DNA of 64,000 nt, taken from assembly GCF_000280055.1 (NCBI RefSeq), contig NZ_ALAB01000041.1:62001-126000 (forward strand), in the 5' to 3' direction. The stretch comes from Alishewanella aestuarii B11 (lineage in GTDB: Bacteria > Pseudomonadota > Gammaproteobacteria > Enterobacterales > Alteromonadaceae). This document shows positions 56,823 to 64,000 of the stretch, piece by piece. The stretch's first letter is position 1. Each line of letters opens with the position of its first letter. The translations under genes were made by a program, and so were the position numbers. Below the pieces are notes generated by a model. It was not told where the DNA came from and ran no database searches. It saw only the letters and a list, made by a program, of their open reading frames with translations.

Positions 56823-57544
56823 TGGGTAAATTGGCGTCAATGCGTAAATTGTCGTTCATAATGTTGGTAGCCGCGGCAGGAGCAGCCGCCACAGTGGCCA
56901 GCCCGGTATGGGCACAAACGGTAGAAGTAGTACCCAGACCTGATTTTGCCCCCCATATGCAGGCGGCACGGCAGCAGCGGTTAAGTGCTGAGGATGCCAG
57001 TGCCGAACTGATGCAGCAATTGGCGCGCATTAAAAGCTACACCGCCAGTTACCGGCAAAAGGTTTACGATATTCAGCAGCAACTGCTGCAGGAAGGTAAA
57101 GGCCAGCTGGCGCTGCAGCAGGGCGCGCGCTTTCGCTTTGAAAGCACTGAGCCGGAGCCATCGTTACTGGTCAGTGATGGTAAAACCCTGTGGATCTACA
57201 ATGAGCCGTTAGAGCAGGTCAGTATCTATGATGCACAAAGTGAAGTGGGCCAAACACCTTTTGCCTTGCTGACTTCGACTGATCCGGCGCTCTGGCAGCA
57301 ATACCGCGTGACCAAACAACAGCAGAGTTTCTTTATTCACCCGCAAAGCAGCGATAATCCGGTGCAGCAGCTGCTACTTACCTTTAGCGAAGATCAGTTG
57401 ATTGAAATGCAGGTGATTGATATTAACCAGCAGCAAAGCGTGTTTCTGTTTAGCGATATTAGGCTGAACAACAAGATCGCCAATGCGCAGTTCAGCTTTA
57501 AGGTCACGTCTAATCTGGACGTTGATGATCAGCGGCAACGCTAA
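56822..57544 (+). CDS. lolA: outer-membrane lipoprotein carrier LolA
   Basis: Periplasmic chaperone that carries lipoproteins from LolCDE to LolB. It is 240 residues with a signal peptide ([23 protein letters not shown]; cleavage after VWA). The mature fold shows [44 protein letters not shown] and a C-terminal [17 protein letters not shown], all typical of LolA. The ATG shares one base with the ftsK stop, and the stop shares one base with the next ATG, so ftsK-lolA-rarA is a tightly coupled operon, an order conserved in many gammaproteobacteria. Confidence 0.93.
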   Translation: MGKLASMRKLSFIMLVAAAGAAATVASPVWAQTVEVVPRPDFAPHMQAARQQRLSAEDASAELMQQLARIKSYTASYRQKVYDIQQQLLQEGKGQLALQQGARFRFESTEPEPSLLVSDGKTLWIYNEPLEQVSIYDAQSEVGQTPFALLTSTDPALWQQYRVTKQQQSFFIHPQSSDNPVQQLLLTFSEDQLIEMQVIDINQQQSVFLFSDIRLNNKIANAQFSFKVTSNLDVDDQRQR

Positions 57545-58887
57545 TGGCCACCTTACCGCTGGAGTTTGGCAGCGACTTCCGGCCATTGGCCGCCCGATTA
57601 AGACCGCGGCAACTTGCTGATTATGTCGGCCAGCAACATCTGCTGGCCGCAGGTTCACCGTTGCAACAAGCCATTCTGGCCGGCCGTGTCCATTCGTTAA
57701 TCTTATGGGGTCCGCCAGGTACCGGCAAAACCACACTGGCAGAACTGATTGCCGGCCATGCCCAGGCGCAAATGCAGCGCTTATCGGCGGTCACCGCCGG
57801 CATTAAAGAAATTCGCGACAGCATTCAGCAGGCCAAATTACACCAGCAGCAATATCAGCAACGTACACTGCTGTTTGTCGATGAGGTGCACCGCTTTAAT
57901 AAAGCGCAGCAGGATGCCTTTTTACCGCATATTGAAGATGGCACCATTATTTTTATTGGCGCCACTACCGAAAATCCGGCCTTTGCGCTAAATAACGCCA
58001 TTTTATCCCGTGCCCGGGTTTGTGTGCTGAAGCCGCTGACCGAAGCAGATTTACAACAGGTGCTGGCGCGTGCGCTGACTGATGCGGAACTTGGGTTGGG
58101 CGCACAGCAATTAACGCTGGAGCCGGCGGCTGAGCAGCTTTTATTGCGTTTGGCTAATGGCGATGCCCGGCGCTTACTGAATTTACTGGAACAACTGGCA
58201 GAGCTGGCTGCGCCGCAGTCTGAACTGACGGTAGCGCAGGTACAGCAAATTGTGCCGCAACAGCTACCCGGCTTTGACCGCGATGGCGATCTGTTTTACG
58301 ACCTGATTTCGGCGTTACATAAATCGGTGCGCGGCTCGGATCCGGATGCTGCCTTGTACTGGTTTGCCCGCATTCTGGCCGGGGGCGGCGATCCGCTTTA
58401 TGTGGCACGGCGCTTATTGGCCATTGCCAGTGAGGATATTGGCAATGCCGATCCGCGGGCGCTGACGCTGGCACTTAATGCCTGGGATACCTTTAGCCGG
58501 GTCGGCCCGGCCGAAGGCGAGCGCGCTATTGCCCAGGCGCTGGTGTATCTGGCGCTGGCGCCAAAAAGTAATGCCGTCTATCTGGCGTTTAACCAGGCGA
58601 AAGCGCTGGTGGCAGAGCGTCCGGATTATCCGGTACCACTGCATCTGCGCAATGCGCCAACGGCACTGCAGCAGCAACTGGGGCATGGTGCCGGTTATCG
58701 TTATGCCCATGATGAACCCGGTGCCTATGCCGCCGGCGAGCGGTATTTACCAGCTGAGCTATGGCAACAGCAGTTGTATCAGCCCAGTGAGCGCGGCATG
58801 GAAAAGCAACTGGCGGAAAAACTGCGCTATTTGCGCGCGCTGGATGCGCAAAGCCCGACACAGCGCAGTACTGAACCCAAATCTTAA
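57544..58887 (+). CDS. rarA: replication-associated recombination protein A
   Basis: AAA+ clamp-loader-like ATPase (RarA/MgsA/WHIP family) acting at stalled replication forks, 447 residues. Walker A is [10 protein letters not shown] (about residues 58-67), Walker B is [12 protein letters not shown], and ATTENP is the sensor region. The C-terminal tetramerisation part contains [20 protein letters not shown] and [16 protein letters not shown], the family signatures. It is third in the ftsK-lolA-rarA operon. serS follows after a gap of about 225 bases that holds an inverted repeat without a U-tract. Confidence 0.95.
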   Translation: MATLPLEFGSDFRPLAARLRPRQLADYVGQQHLLAAGSPLQQAILAGRVHSLILWGPPGTGKTTLAELIAGHAQAQMQRLSAVTAGIKEIRDSIQQAKLHQQQYQQRTLLFVDEVHRFNKAQQDAFLPHIEDGTIIFIGATTENPAFALNNAILSRARVCVLKPLTEADLQQVLARALTDAELGLGAQQLTLEPAAEQLLLRLANGDARRLLNLLEQLAELAAPQSELTVAQVQQIVPQQLPGFDRDGDLFYDLISALHKSVRGSDPDAALYWFARILAGGGDPLYVARRLLAIASEDIGNADPRALTLALNAWDTFSRVGPAEGERAIAQALVYLALAPKSNAVYLAFNQAKALVAERPDYPVPLHLRNAPTALQQQLGHGAGYRYAHDEPGAYAAGERYLPAELWQQQLYQPSERGMEKQLAEKLRYLRALDAQSPTQRSTEPKS

Positions 58888-58911
58888 AGCTGAATAGCTA
58901 TAGTAAAGCCG

Positions 58912-58939
58912 TGCCGGGTTTGAGCGCTGACGCCCGGCA
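58912..58939 (+). other. inverted repeat in the rarA-serS gap
   Basis: TGCCGGG pairs with CCCGGCA across a 14-base loop, 25 bases past the rarA stop. It lacks a T-run, so it may be a weak terminator or a 3' stabilising hairpin. The rest of 58888-59113 shows nothing else I can name. Confidence 0.4.
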
Positions 58940-59095
58940 TCATAGCGCGCTGTTGCGGCTGATCTGGCGCAGGGCTCTGGTTATAACGCCGGCAGAACAG
59001 AGAAAATCTGCCTTAGGCATTTCAATTTAGGTGGCAGCTTAGTAATATTCAGCCCTGTTATGATCATCCGCCGGCAAGCTGCTGGCCTAATTTAG

Positions 59096-60403
<1,308 letters not shown>

Positions 60404-60414
60404 GCTCAATGTCT

Positions 60415-60451
60415 TTGCTCTTTGCGGCTAACTCCGCAAAGAGCAATTATT
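60415..60451 (+). terminator. terminator-like hairpin after serS
   Basis: TTGCTCTTTGCGG pairs perfectly with CCGCAAAGAGCAA (13 bp, 6-base loop), followed by TTATTAT. The U-tract is interrupted, so efficiency is uncertain. Confidence 0.7.
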
Positions 60452-60484
60452 ATCTGAATCTTGCTGTTAATTGCGTTTCAGTTT

Positions 60485-60573
60485 TCAAAACTCAAAACTC
60501 AAAACTCAAAACTCAAAACTCAAAACTCAAAACTCAAAACTCAAAACTCAAAACTCAAAACTCAAAACTCAAA
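60485..60573. repeat. (TCAAAAC)12 heptanucleotide microsatellite
   Basis: Twelve perfect copies of TCAAAAC plus a partial TCAAA, with no substitutions, between serS and tusE. The complement of the final partial copy (60569-60571) is the tusE stop codon TGA. A pure array of this length is prone to slippage, so copy number probably varies among strains. All three plus-strand frames are open and read the same heptapeptide, but I do not consider this coding. Confidence 0.95.
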
Positions 60574-60910
60574 GGCATTTTGCCGGCTTTGGCAACCCTG
60601 CCAGCCGGGTAGCCTGTTTCGCCGGACCTTCCGGAAACAATAAAAACAAATACTTACTATTGCCTTTATCTGGCCCCAGTTTTTCTGCCATCGCTTTAAC
60701 CAGCAGCCGAATTGCCGGTGAGGTATTAAACTGCTGATAAAACTCCCGCACAAAATAAATCACTTCCCAGTGCGCGTCGGTCAGGCTCAGCTGTTCCAGC
60801 CTGGCAAAGGCTAAGGCCACTTCTGGCGTCCAGTCCGACAGCTGCTGCAAATAGCCATGTTTATCCAGCGGCAGCGACTGCTCGCCAACCGTTATAAAGG
60901 CCTGTGTCAT
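60569..60910 (-). CDS. tusE: sulfurtransferase TusE (DsrC family)
   Basis: Final relay protein that accepts sulfur from TusBCD and hands it to MnmA for 2-thiouridine in tRNA. It is 113 residues. LDKHGYLQQLSDWTPEVALAFA and HWEVIYFVREFYQQFNTSPAIRLLVKAM are the DsrC/TusE core, and the C-terminal cysteine (LPKPAKCL) is the sulfur carrier. Start at 60910 (MTQAFITVG) is chosen over longer frames. It lies downstream of tusD-tusC-tusB in one run, whereas E. coli keeps tusE separate. Its stop codon lies in the TCAAAAC array. Confidence 0.93.
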   Translation of the reverse strand: MTQAFITVGEQSLPLDKHGYLQQLSDWTPEVALAFARLEQLSLTDAHWEVIYFVREFYQQFNTSPAIRLLVKAMAEKLGPDKGNSKYLFLLFPEGPAKQATRLAGLPKPAKCL

Positions 60911-60914
60911 CGGC

Positions 60915-61181
60915 TTAATTCCATAATAAATTCTGTTTGGCCTGGGCGCTAAGCGCGACCCAGCGCGCATCATCAATCAGTTCCACCTGCGCCAGCGGGG
61001 TGATTTGGCGCCAGTTTACATCTGATGCCAGCGCCAATACCGGCACTGGCAAGGTTAAATCGGCTTGCAAGCACAGATAAACCGCATCCTGGCGTAACAG
61101 GATCCGATCTTCCGGCGCACAGCAGGCGCTAAGCGTCTGCAACTCGAAGCGGGGTTGGGTCAGGGTAATCAGTTTCATCAC
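60915..61181 (-). CDS. tusB: sulfur relay protein TusB (DsrH)
   Basis: Subunit of the TusBCD hexamer that relays sulfur from TusA to TusE. It is 88 residues with the DsrH pattern: ILLRQDAVYLCLQ in the middle and a C-terminal VELIDDARWVALSAQAKQNLLW. It ends four bases before the tusE start. TusB is the least conserved member and has no essential cysteine, so identification rests on length, fold pattern and position. Confidence 0.85.
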   Translation of the reverse strand: MMKLITLTQPRFELQTLSACCAPEDRILLRQDAVYLCLQADLTLPVPVLALASDVNWRQITPLAQVELIDDARWVALSAQAKQNLLWN

Positions 61182-61242
61182 AGCTCCTTTTTAATCACAG
61201 GCTTTACTGCTTCATCACAGACTTTGCTGCGCTAGGCCGCTG

Positions 61243-61608
61243 TTAGCAGCGGATCAGCTGATCGGCCTGTTGCATCGCGGTGCGGATCTGCGCACTATCG
61301 GCCCGCTGAAAACCCTCTGGTAGCACAAGCTCCGCCAGACCACGGCTGTTCAGGGATTGCTGACACACCAGGCAGGGGCCAATGTCGTACAGCGCAAATA
61401 AGCCAAAGCTTTTCTGAAAGGCTTTTAACGGCGCCGGCTTATCAGTGGGGTTATCGGCAGGAGGCAGCAACTGATACACTGCATCATCCTGAAACAGCAT
61501 ACTAACCTGATGCTCCACCGCGGCTAACGCCAGTGCCAGATCCAGCGCTTCCCGGGCTTTGGCCTGATTAAACGGCGAGGCGGTTTGAATTAACAGAATC
61601 GCTTGCAT
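61243..61608 (-). CDS. tusC: sulfur relay protein TusC (DsrF)
   Basis: DsrE/F-like subunit of TusBCD, 121 residues. It starts MQAILLIQTASPFNQAKAREALDLALALAA and has FQDDAVYQLLPP, then DIGPCLVCQQSLNSRGL, typical of TusC. The start codon shares one base with the tusD stop codon (TGATG), showing coupling. The gap to tusB is about 60 bases. Confidence 0.9.
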   Translation of the reverse strand: MQAILLIQTASPFNQAKAREALDLALALAAVEHQVSMLFQDDAVYQLLPPADNPTDKPAPLKAFQKSFGLFALYDIGPCLVCQQSLNSRGLAELVLPEGFQRADSAQIRTAMQQADQLIRC

Positions 61609-61961
61609 CAGAACTGTACCACCTTAGTGCCGGTTAACCGCATGGCAAACTCTGCCAGACCAGCGGCAAGAAAAGGGCCGTGCTCTGCCGCGTAAATACC
61701 GCGCTTCTCGGCCGCGGTCACACAATATAACAACGGGATCTGCTGTTGCTGGCACAGCTGGGCCAGTTGCGCCGCCAGATCCGGTTCATCGGCCGGCAAA
61801 TCAATGCCAGGTTGCACCGCCAGCACCGCATCTTCATATAAGAACACTTGCTCCAACTGATAGCCGTTGGCCAGCGCCGCGCGGGCAAACTGGCAGGCAC
61901 TGGCGAAGCTTTGGCCAGCAAAGGGGCTTTGTTGTAACAGCAAGCTAAAGCGGGTGGTCAT
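61608..61961 (-). CDS. tusD: sulfur relay protein TusD (DsrE)
   Basis: Catalytic subunit of TusBCD; its cysteine takes sulfur from TusA. It is 117 residues, with LLQQSPFAGQSFASACQFARAAL near the start, VFLYEDAVLAVQ, and LLYCVTAAEKRGI carrying the conserved cysteine. The start at 61961 (MTTRFSLLLQQ) matches family length; a longer frame runs upstream. First gene of tusDCB-E. Confidence 0.92.
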   Translation of the reverse strand: MTTRFSLLLQQSPFAGQSFASACQFARAALANGYQLEQVFLYEDAVLAVQPGIDLPADEPDLAAQLAQLCQQQQIPLLYCVTAAEKRGIYAAEHGPFLAAGLAEFAMRLTGTKVVQF

Positions 61962-61991
61962 GTTAGATTCCCTGCAGTTAGAAAGGGCCAA

Positions 61992-62015
61992 TAAAAAGCC
62001 CCGCACAGGCGGGGC
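61992..62015 (-). terminator. terminator of the yccA gene
   Basis: On the minus strand GCCCCGC pairs with GCGGGGC around a 4-base loop and is followed by five T, about 45 bases past the yccA stop and ahead of tusD. Confidence 0.92.
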
Positions 62016-62059
62016 ATTTTAGCGAACTCAACCGTTGCCGGCTAGTTTAGGTTGCGATC

Positions 62060-62728
62060 TTAGTCATCGCCACCAAAAATGCCTAACAGCTGCAGCAGGT
62101 GTACGAACAGGTTAAAGATGTTCAGATACAGGGCAACAGTGGCACGGATATAGTTGGTTTCACCGCCGTGAATAATGCGGCTGGTATCGAACAGGATCAG
62201 ACCAGACATCACCAGCACGGCTACTGCGCTGATGGTCAGGCTTAACGCCGGAATGCTCAGGAAGATATTGGCAATGGCGGCAACCACAATTACCAGCAAA
62301 CCAATCATCAGGAAGCCACCCATAAAGGAAAAATCTTTACGGCTGGTCAGGGCATAGGCTGATAAACCGAAGAAAATCAGTGCTGTACCTGCCAGAGCTT
62401 GCATGATTAATGACGGGCCATTCGGTAAACCGGCATAGGTCAGCAGCATTGGGCCTAAAGAGGCACCCATTAAACCGGCAAAACCAAATACCCAGAAAAT
62501 ACCGCTGGCGCTGTCCGCTTTCTTGTGAACGACAAACAGCATAACAATACCGGCGATCATACAAACGATGGCGCCGATCGCTGGCATACCCATTGCCATT
62601 GAAATGCCGGCTGCCACAGCGCTGAACGCCAGGGTTAAACCAAGCAGAAAGTAAGTATTGCGCAGGACCTTGTTGATTTCGACGCCCTGACTGAGGGTGC
62701 CGATATTACTGGTTTCTCTGTATGACAT
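62060..62728 (-). CDS. yccA: Bax inhibitor-1/YccA family membrane protein
   Basis: Seven-helix inner-membrane protein, 222 residues, of the BI-1/YccA family, which in E. coli inhibits the FtsH protease. The N-terminal soluble segment (TSNIGTLSQGVEINKVLRNTY) and the final HLLQLLGIFGGDD with paired aspartates are family marks. Its neighbours TusE and tRNA-Ser are those of E. coli yccA, supporting the assignment. It is monocistronic with its own terminator. Confidence 0.93.
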   Translation of the reverse strand: MSYRETSNIGTLSQGVEINKVLRNTYFLLGLTLAFSAVAAGISMAMGMPAIGAIVCMIAGIVMLFVVHKKADSASGIFWVFGFAGLMGASLGPMLLTYAGLPNGPSLIMQALAGTALIFFGLSAYALTSRKDFSFMGGFLMIGLLVIVVAAIANIFLSIPALSLTISAVAVLVMSGLILFDTSRIIHGGETNYIRATVALYLNIFNLFVHLLQLLGIFGGDD

Positions 62729-62871
62729 AGTGCTGTCTCCTCTGGACCAAGTTTGATGTGTATGACCGCATCATACTGTTAAAGTTCCACTATCTCCAGC
62801 CTTAGCCGCTTGAAAATACAGCAACTAAAAAATTTTTCATGCTTTTACTTTCTTTTCCGTAACGATCTGAT

Positions 62872-62877
62872 TAATAT
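62872..62877 (+). promoter_or_regulatory. candidate -10 element of the first tRNA-Ser gene
   Basis: TAATAT lies ten bases before the tRNA. No convincing -35 is visible. Confidence 0.4.
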
Positions 62878-62887
62878 ACGCAGCGCT

Positions 62888-62978
62888 GGAGGGATGGCAG
62901 AGCGGTTTAATGCACCGGTCTTGAAAACCGGCGTAGGTTAGTAGCCTACCGAGAGTTCGAATCTCTCTCCCTCCGCCA
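62888..62978 (+). tRNA. tRNA-Ser (anticodon UGA), copy 1
   Basis: A 91-base tRNA with encoded CCA. The acceptor stem is GGAGGGA/TCCCTCC with discriminator G; the anticodon stem CCGGT/ACCGG encloses CTTGAAA, giving anticodon TGA for UCA codons. A long variable arm (GTAGGTT/AGCCTAC) marks a class II serine tRNA. Confidence 0.98.
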
Positions 62979-62988
62979 CTTATTCCTG

Positions 62989-63014
62989 AAAAACCACCCT
63001 AGCGGTGGTTTTTT
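62989..63014 (+). terminator. terminator of the first tRNA-Ser gene
   Basis: AAAAACCACC pairs with GGTGGTTTTT around a 5-base loop, with further T, ten bases after the tRNA end. Confidence 0.9.
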
Positions 63015-63105
63015 ACTTTCTGGCAGGGCAAAGGCCAAAAACCGCAGAAAATACCTGCTTGTTGCTGAAAATCTCGGCAAACAGTTAAAAGTGGCCATAT
63101 TTGTG

Positions 63106-63135
63106 CTTTACAAAACAGCCCGGCCTTTTTAATAT
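63106..63135 (+). promoter_or_regulatory. candidate promoter of the second tRNA-Ser gene
   Basis: TTTACA (63106-63111) and TAATAT (63130-63135) are 18 bases apart and end 12 bases ahead of the tRNA, so the second copy has its own promoter. Confidence 0.6.
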
Positions 63136-63147
63136 GCCGGCCAACGC

Positions 63148-63238
63148 GGAGGGATGGCAGAGCGGTTTAATGCACCGGTCTTGAAAACCGGCGTAGGTTA
63201 GTAGCCTACCGAGAGTTCGAATCTCTCTCCCTCCGCCA
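63148..63238 (+). tRNA. tRNA-Ser (anticodon UGA), copy 2
   Basis: Identical over all 91 bases to the first copy, 260 bases upstream, with the same acceptor stem, TGA anticodon and encoded CCA. The flanking bases differ. A terminator and a promoter separate the two, so they are transcribed independently. Confidence 0.98.
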
Positions 63239-63499
63239 CTTCAGCTCATCCGCTATTTCAGCATAGCTCACACCGCTTATCTTTTTAAATTATCCAATCC
63301 TTTGTCAGAAAAATCATTGGCTTAGTTGGCTGTTTTTTTGCATTTGTGGCAAAATCAGGTCCACTGCGAACTGTACTAAGAAGTATTAGTAAAAAACGTG
63401 CTGCTGGGCTATGCTAAGCAACAGAATAATTCTATACCTGAACTGCCTGTGGTTGTTGTGAAGGCGAAAACAGGTAAGCCAGTATAACGGAGAGCCAAG

Positions 63500-64000
63500 T
63501 TGATTAACGTGCTGTTAGTTGATGATCACGAGCTGGTAAGAACTGGGATCAGTCGCATACTAATGGATGAGCGCGGTATCAAGGTGATAGGCGAGGCCAG
63601 TACCGGCGAAGAAGCCCTGCAATTTTGCCGGCAACATGAACCCGATGTGGTATTGATGGATATGAATATGCCGGGGATGGGCGGCATGACCGCCACCAAG
63701 CGTATTCTGCATTATTGCCCGGATATTAAAATTATCGGTTTGTCGATTTCCTGCGAAGAGCCGGTGCCGACCAAAGTTATGCAGCTGGGTGCTGCCGGCT
63801 TTATCTCGAAAAATACCCCGCCGAAAGAAATGATTATGGCCATTAAAAAGGTCTATTCCGGGGCGCGGCATATTTCGGATGAGGTGGCGCAGAAAATGGC
63901 GCTGGCCAAGGTCAATAACCAGCAGCCTAATCCTTTTGATGGCCTGTCGGATCGTGAATTGCAGATCATGATGATGATTACCCAGGGCCAGAAGGTGACC
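63500..64000 (+). CDS. uvrY: response regulator UvrY/GacA, 5' part (runs off window)
   Basis: Two-component response regulator partnered with BarA/GacS, controlling Csr small RNAs and carbon metabolism. The visible 167 residues include the receiver domain, with acidic residues in VLLVDDHELVRTGISRIL, the phospho-acceptor Asp in VVLMDMNMPGMGG and the Lys in FISKNTPPKE, and the start of the LuxR-type domain (LSDRELQIMMMITQGQKV). Translation begins at a TTG (63500), with GGAG upstream, and yields MINVLLVDD, the exact N-terminus of UvrY, whose E. coli gene I recall also using TTG. The DNA-binding region continues outside the window. The adjacent gene is normally uvrC. Confidence 0.93.
   Translation, partial: MINVLLVDDHELVRTGISRILMDERGIKVIGEASTGEEALQFCRQHEPDVVLMDMNMPGMGGMTATKRILHYCPDIKIIGLSISCEEPVPTKVMQLGAAGFISKNTPPKEMIMAIKKVYSGARHISDEVAQKMALAKVNNQQPNPFDGLSDRELQIMMMITQGQKVT

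Noticed and set aside
60409-60737. Frames translating the TCAAAAC array as repeated KTQNSKL heptapeptides
   Set aside because: All three frames are open simply because a 7-base unit repeats; there is no gene start or conserved flanking domain.
63336-63354. TTTTGC-N7-GCAAAA inverted repeat upstream of uvrY
   Set aside because: Perfect but only 6 bp per arm, with no match to a known operator; a chance occurrence in AT-rich DNA is plausible.

Overview
This is chromosomal DNA from a free-living gammaproteobacterium. Gene content and order point to the Alteromonadales/Rheinheimera-Alishewanella neighbourhood. The evidence is the fnr-uspE-ttcA cluster beside cco genes, a long-form 6-phosphogluconate dehydrogenase and a long GAPDH paralogue, TusBCD/TusE next to YccA and a tRNA-Ser, and the pabB-nudL-sdaA order shared with enterobacteria. 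The genus is inferred from remembered synteny, not from a search. The window is mostly conserved core genome. I see no prophage, CRISPR array, toxin-antitoxin module, defence island or recognisable transposase.

Layout. 1-4.1 kb: the 3' part of an RND efflux pump, a lactate permease and a DUF2007 protein. 4.1-7.6 kb (minus): pabB, a CoA-type Nudix hydrolase and serine deaminase. 7.7-12.8 kb: class I fumarase, a secreted S9 peptidase, an orphan periplasmic solute-binding protein and an FMN reductase. 12.9-16.5 kb: a cobalamin riboswitch controlling an ABC ATPase, a BtuC-type permease, a corrinoid adenosyltransferase and BtuF. 16.5-19.1 kb (minus): a patatin-like protein and a dGTPase-like protein, separated by a 268-bp palindromic MITE-like element. 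19.2-24.2 kb: LexA-controlled yebG, an alanine/Na+ symporter, a SYLF lipoprotein, alaA and a Bax-like glucosaminidase.

24.2-34.0 kb (minus) is a microaerobic respiration block: ttcA, uspE, fnr, a TauE/SafE-like protein, ccoS, ccoI, ccoH, then ccoNOQP for cbb3 oxidase. 34.3-46.2 kb is carbohydrate metabolism: hexose-6-P mutarotase and gapA (minus), then malQ, glgB, glgX, gnd and purT (plus). 46.3-52 kb: a DASS anion transporter, a chemoreceptor, msrB, a second long GAPDH and a cold-shock protein. 52.3-60.4 kb: alanine dehydrogenase divergent from lrp, then ftsK-lolA-rarA (stop/start codons overlapping by one base) and serS. 60.5-64 kb: a (TCAAAAC)12 microsatellite, tusE-tusB-tusC-tusD, yccA, two identical tRNA-Ser(UGA) genes, and the start of uvrY, which runs off the end.

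Several neighbours work together. Alanine turnover is represented by AGCS symporter, AlaA, Ald and Lrp. tRNA 2-thiolation is represented by TtcA and Tus proteins. Fnr sits next to the cbb3 assembly genes it would be expected to control. Glycogen breakdown and branching enzymes sit next to GapA and Gnd. The least explained sequences are the MITE-like element, the heptanucleotide microsatellite, a small lipoprotein divergent from ccoN, and cofactor-pocket differences in Gnd and the long GAPDH.
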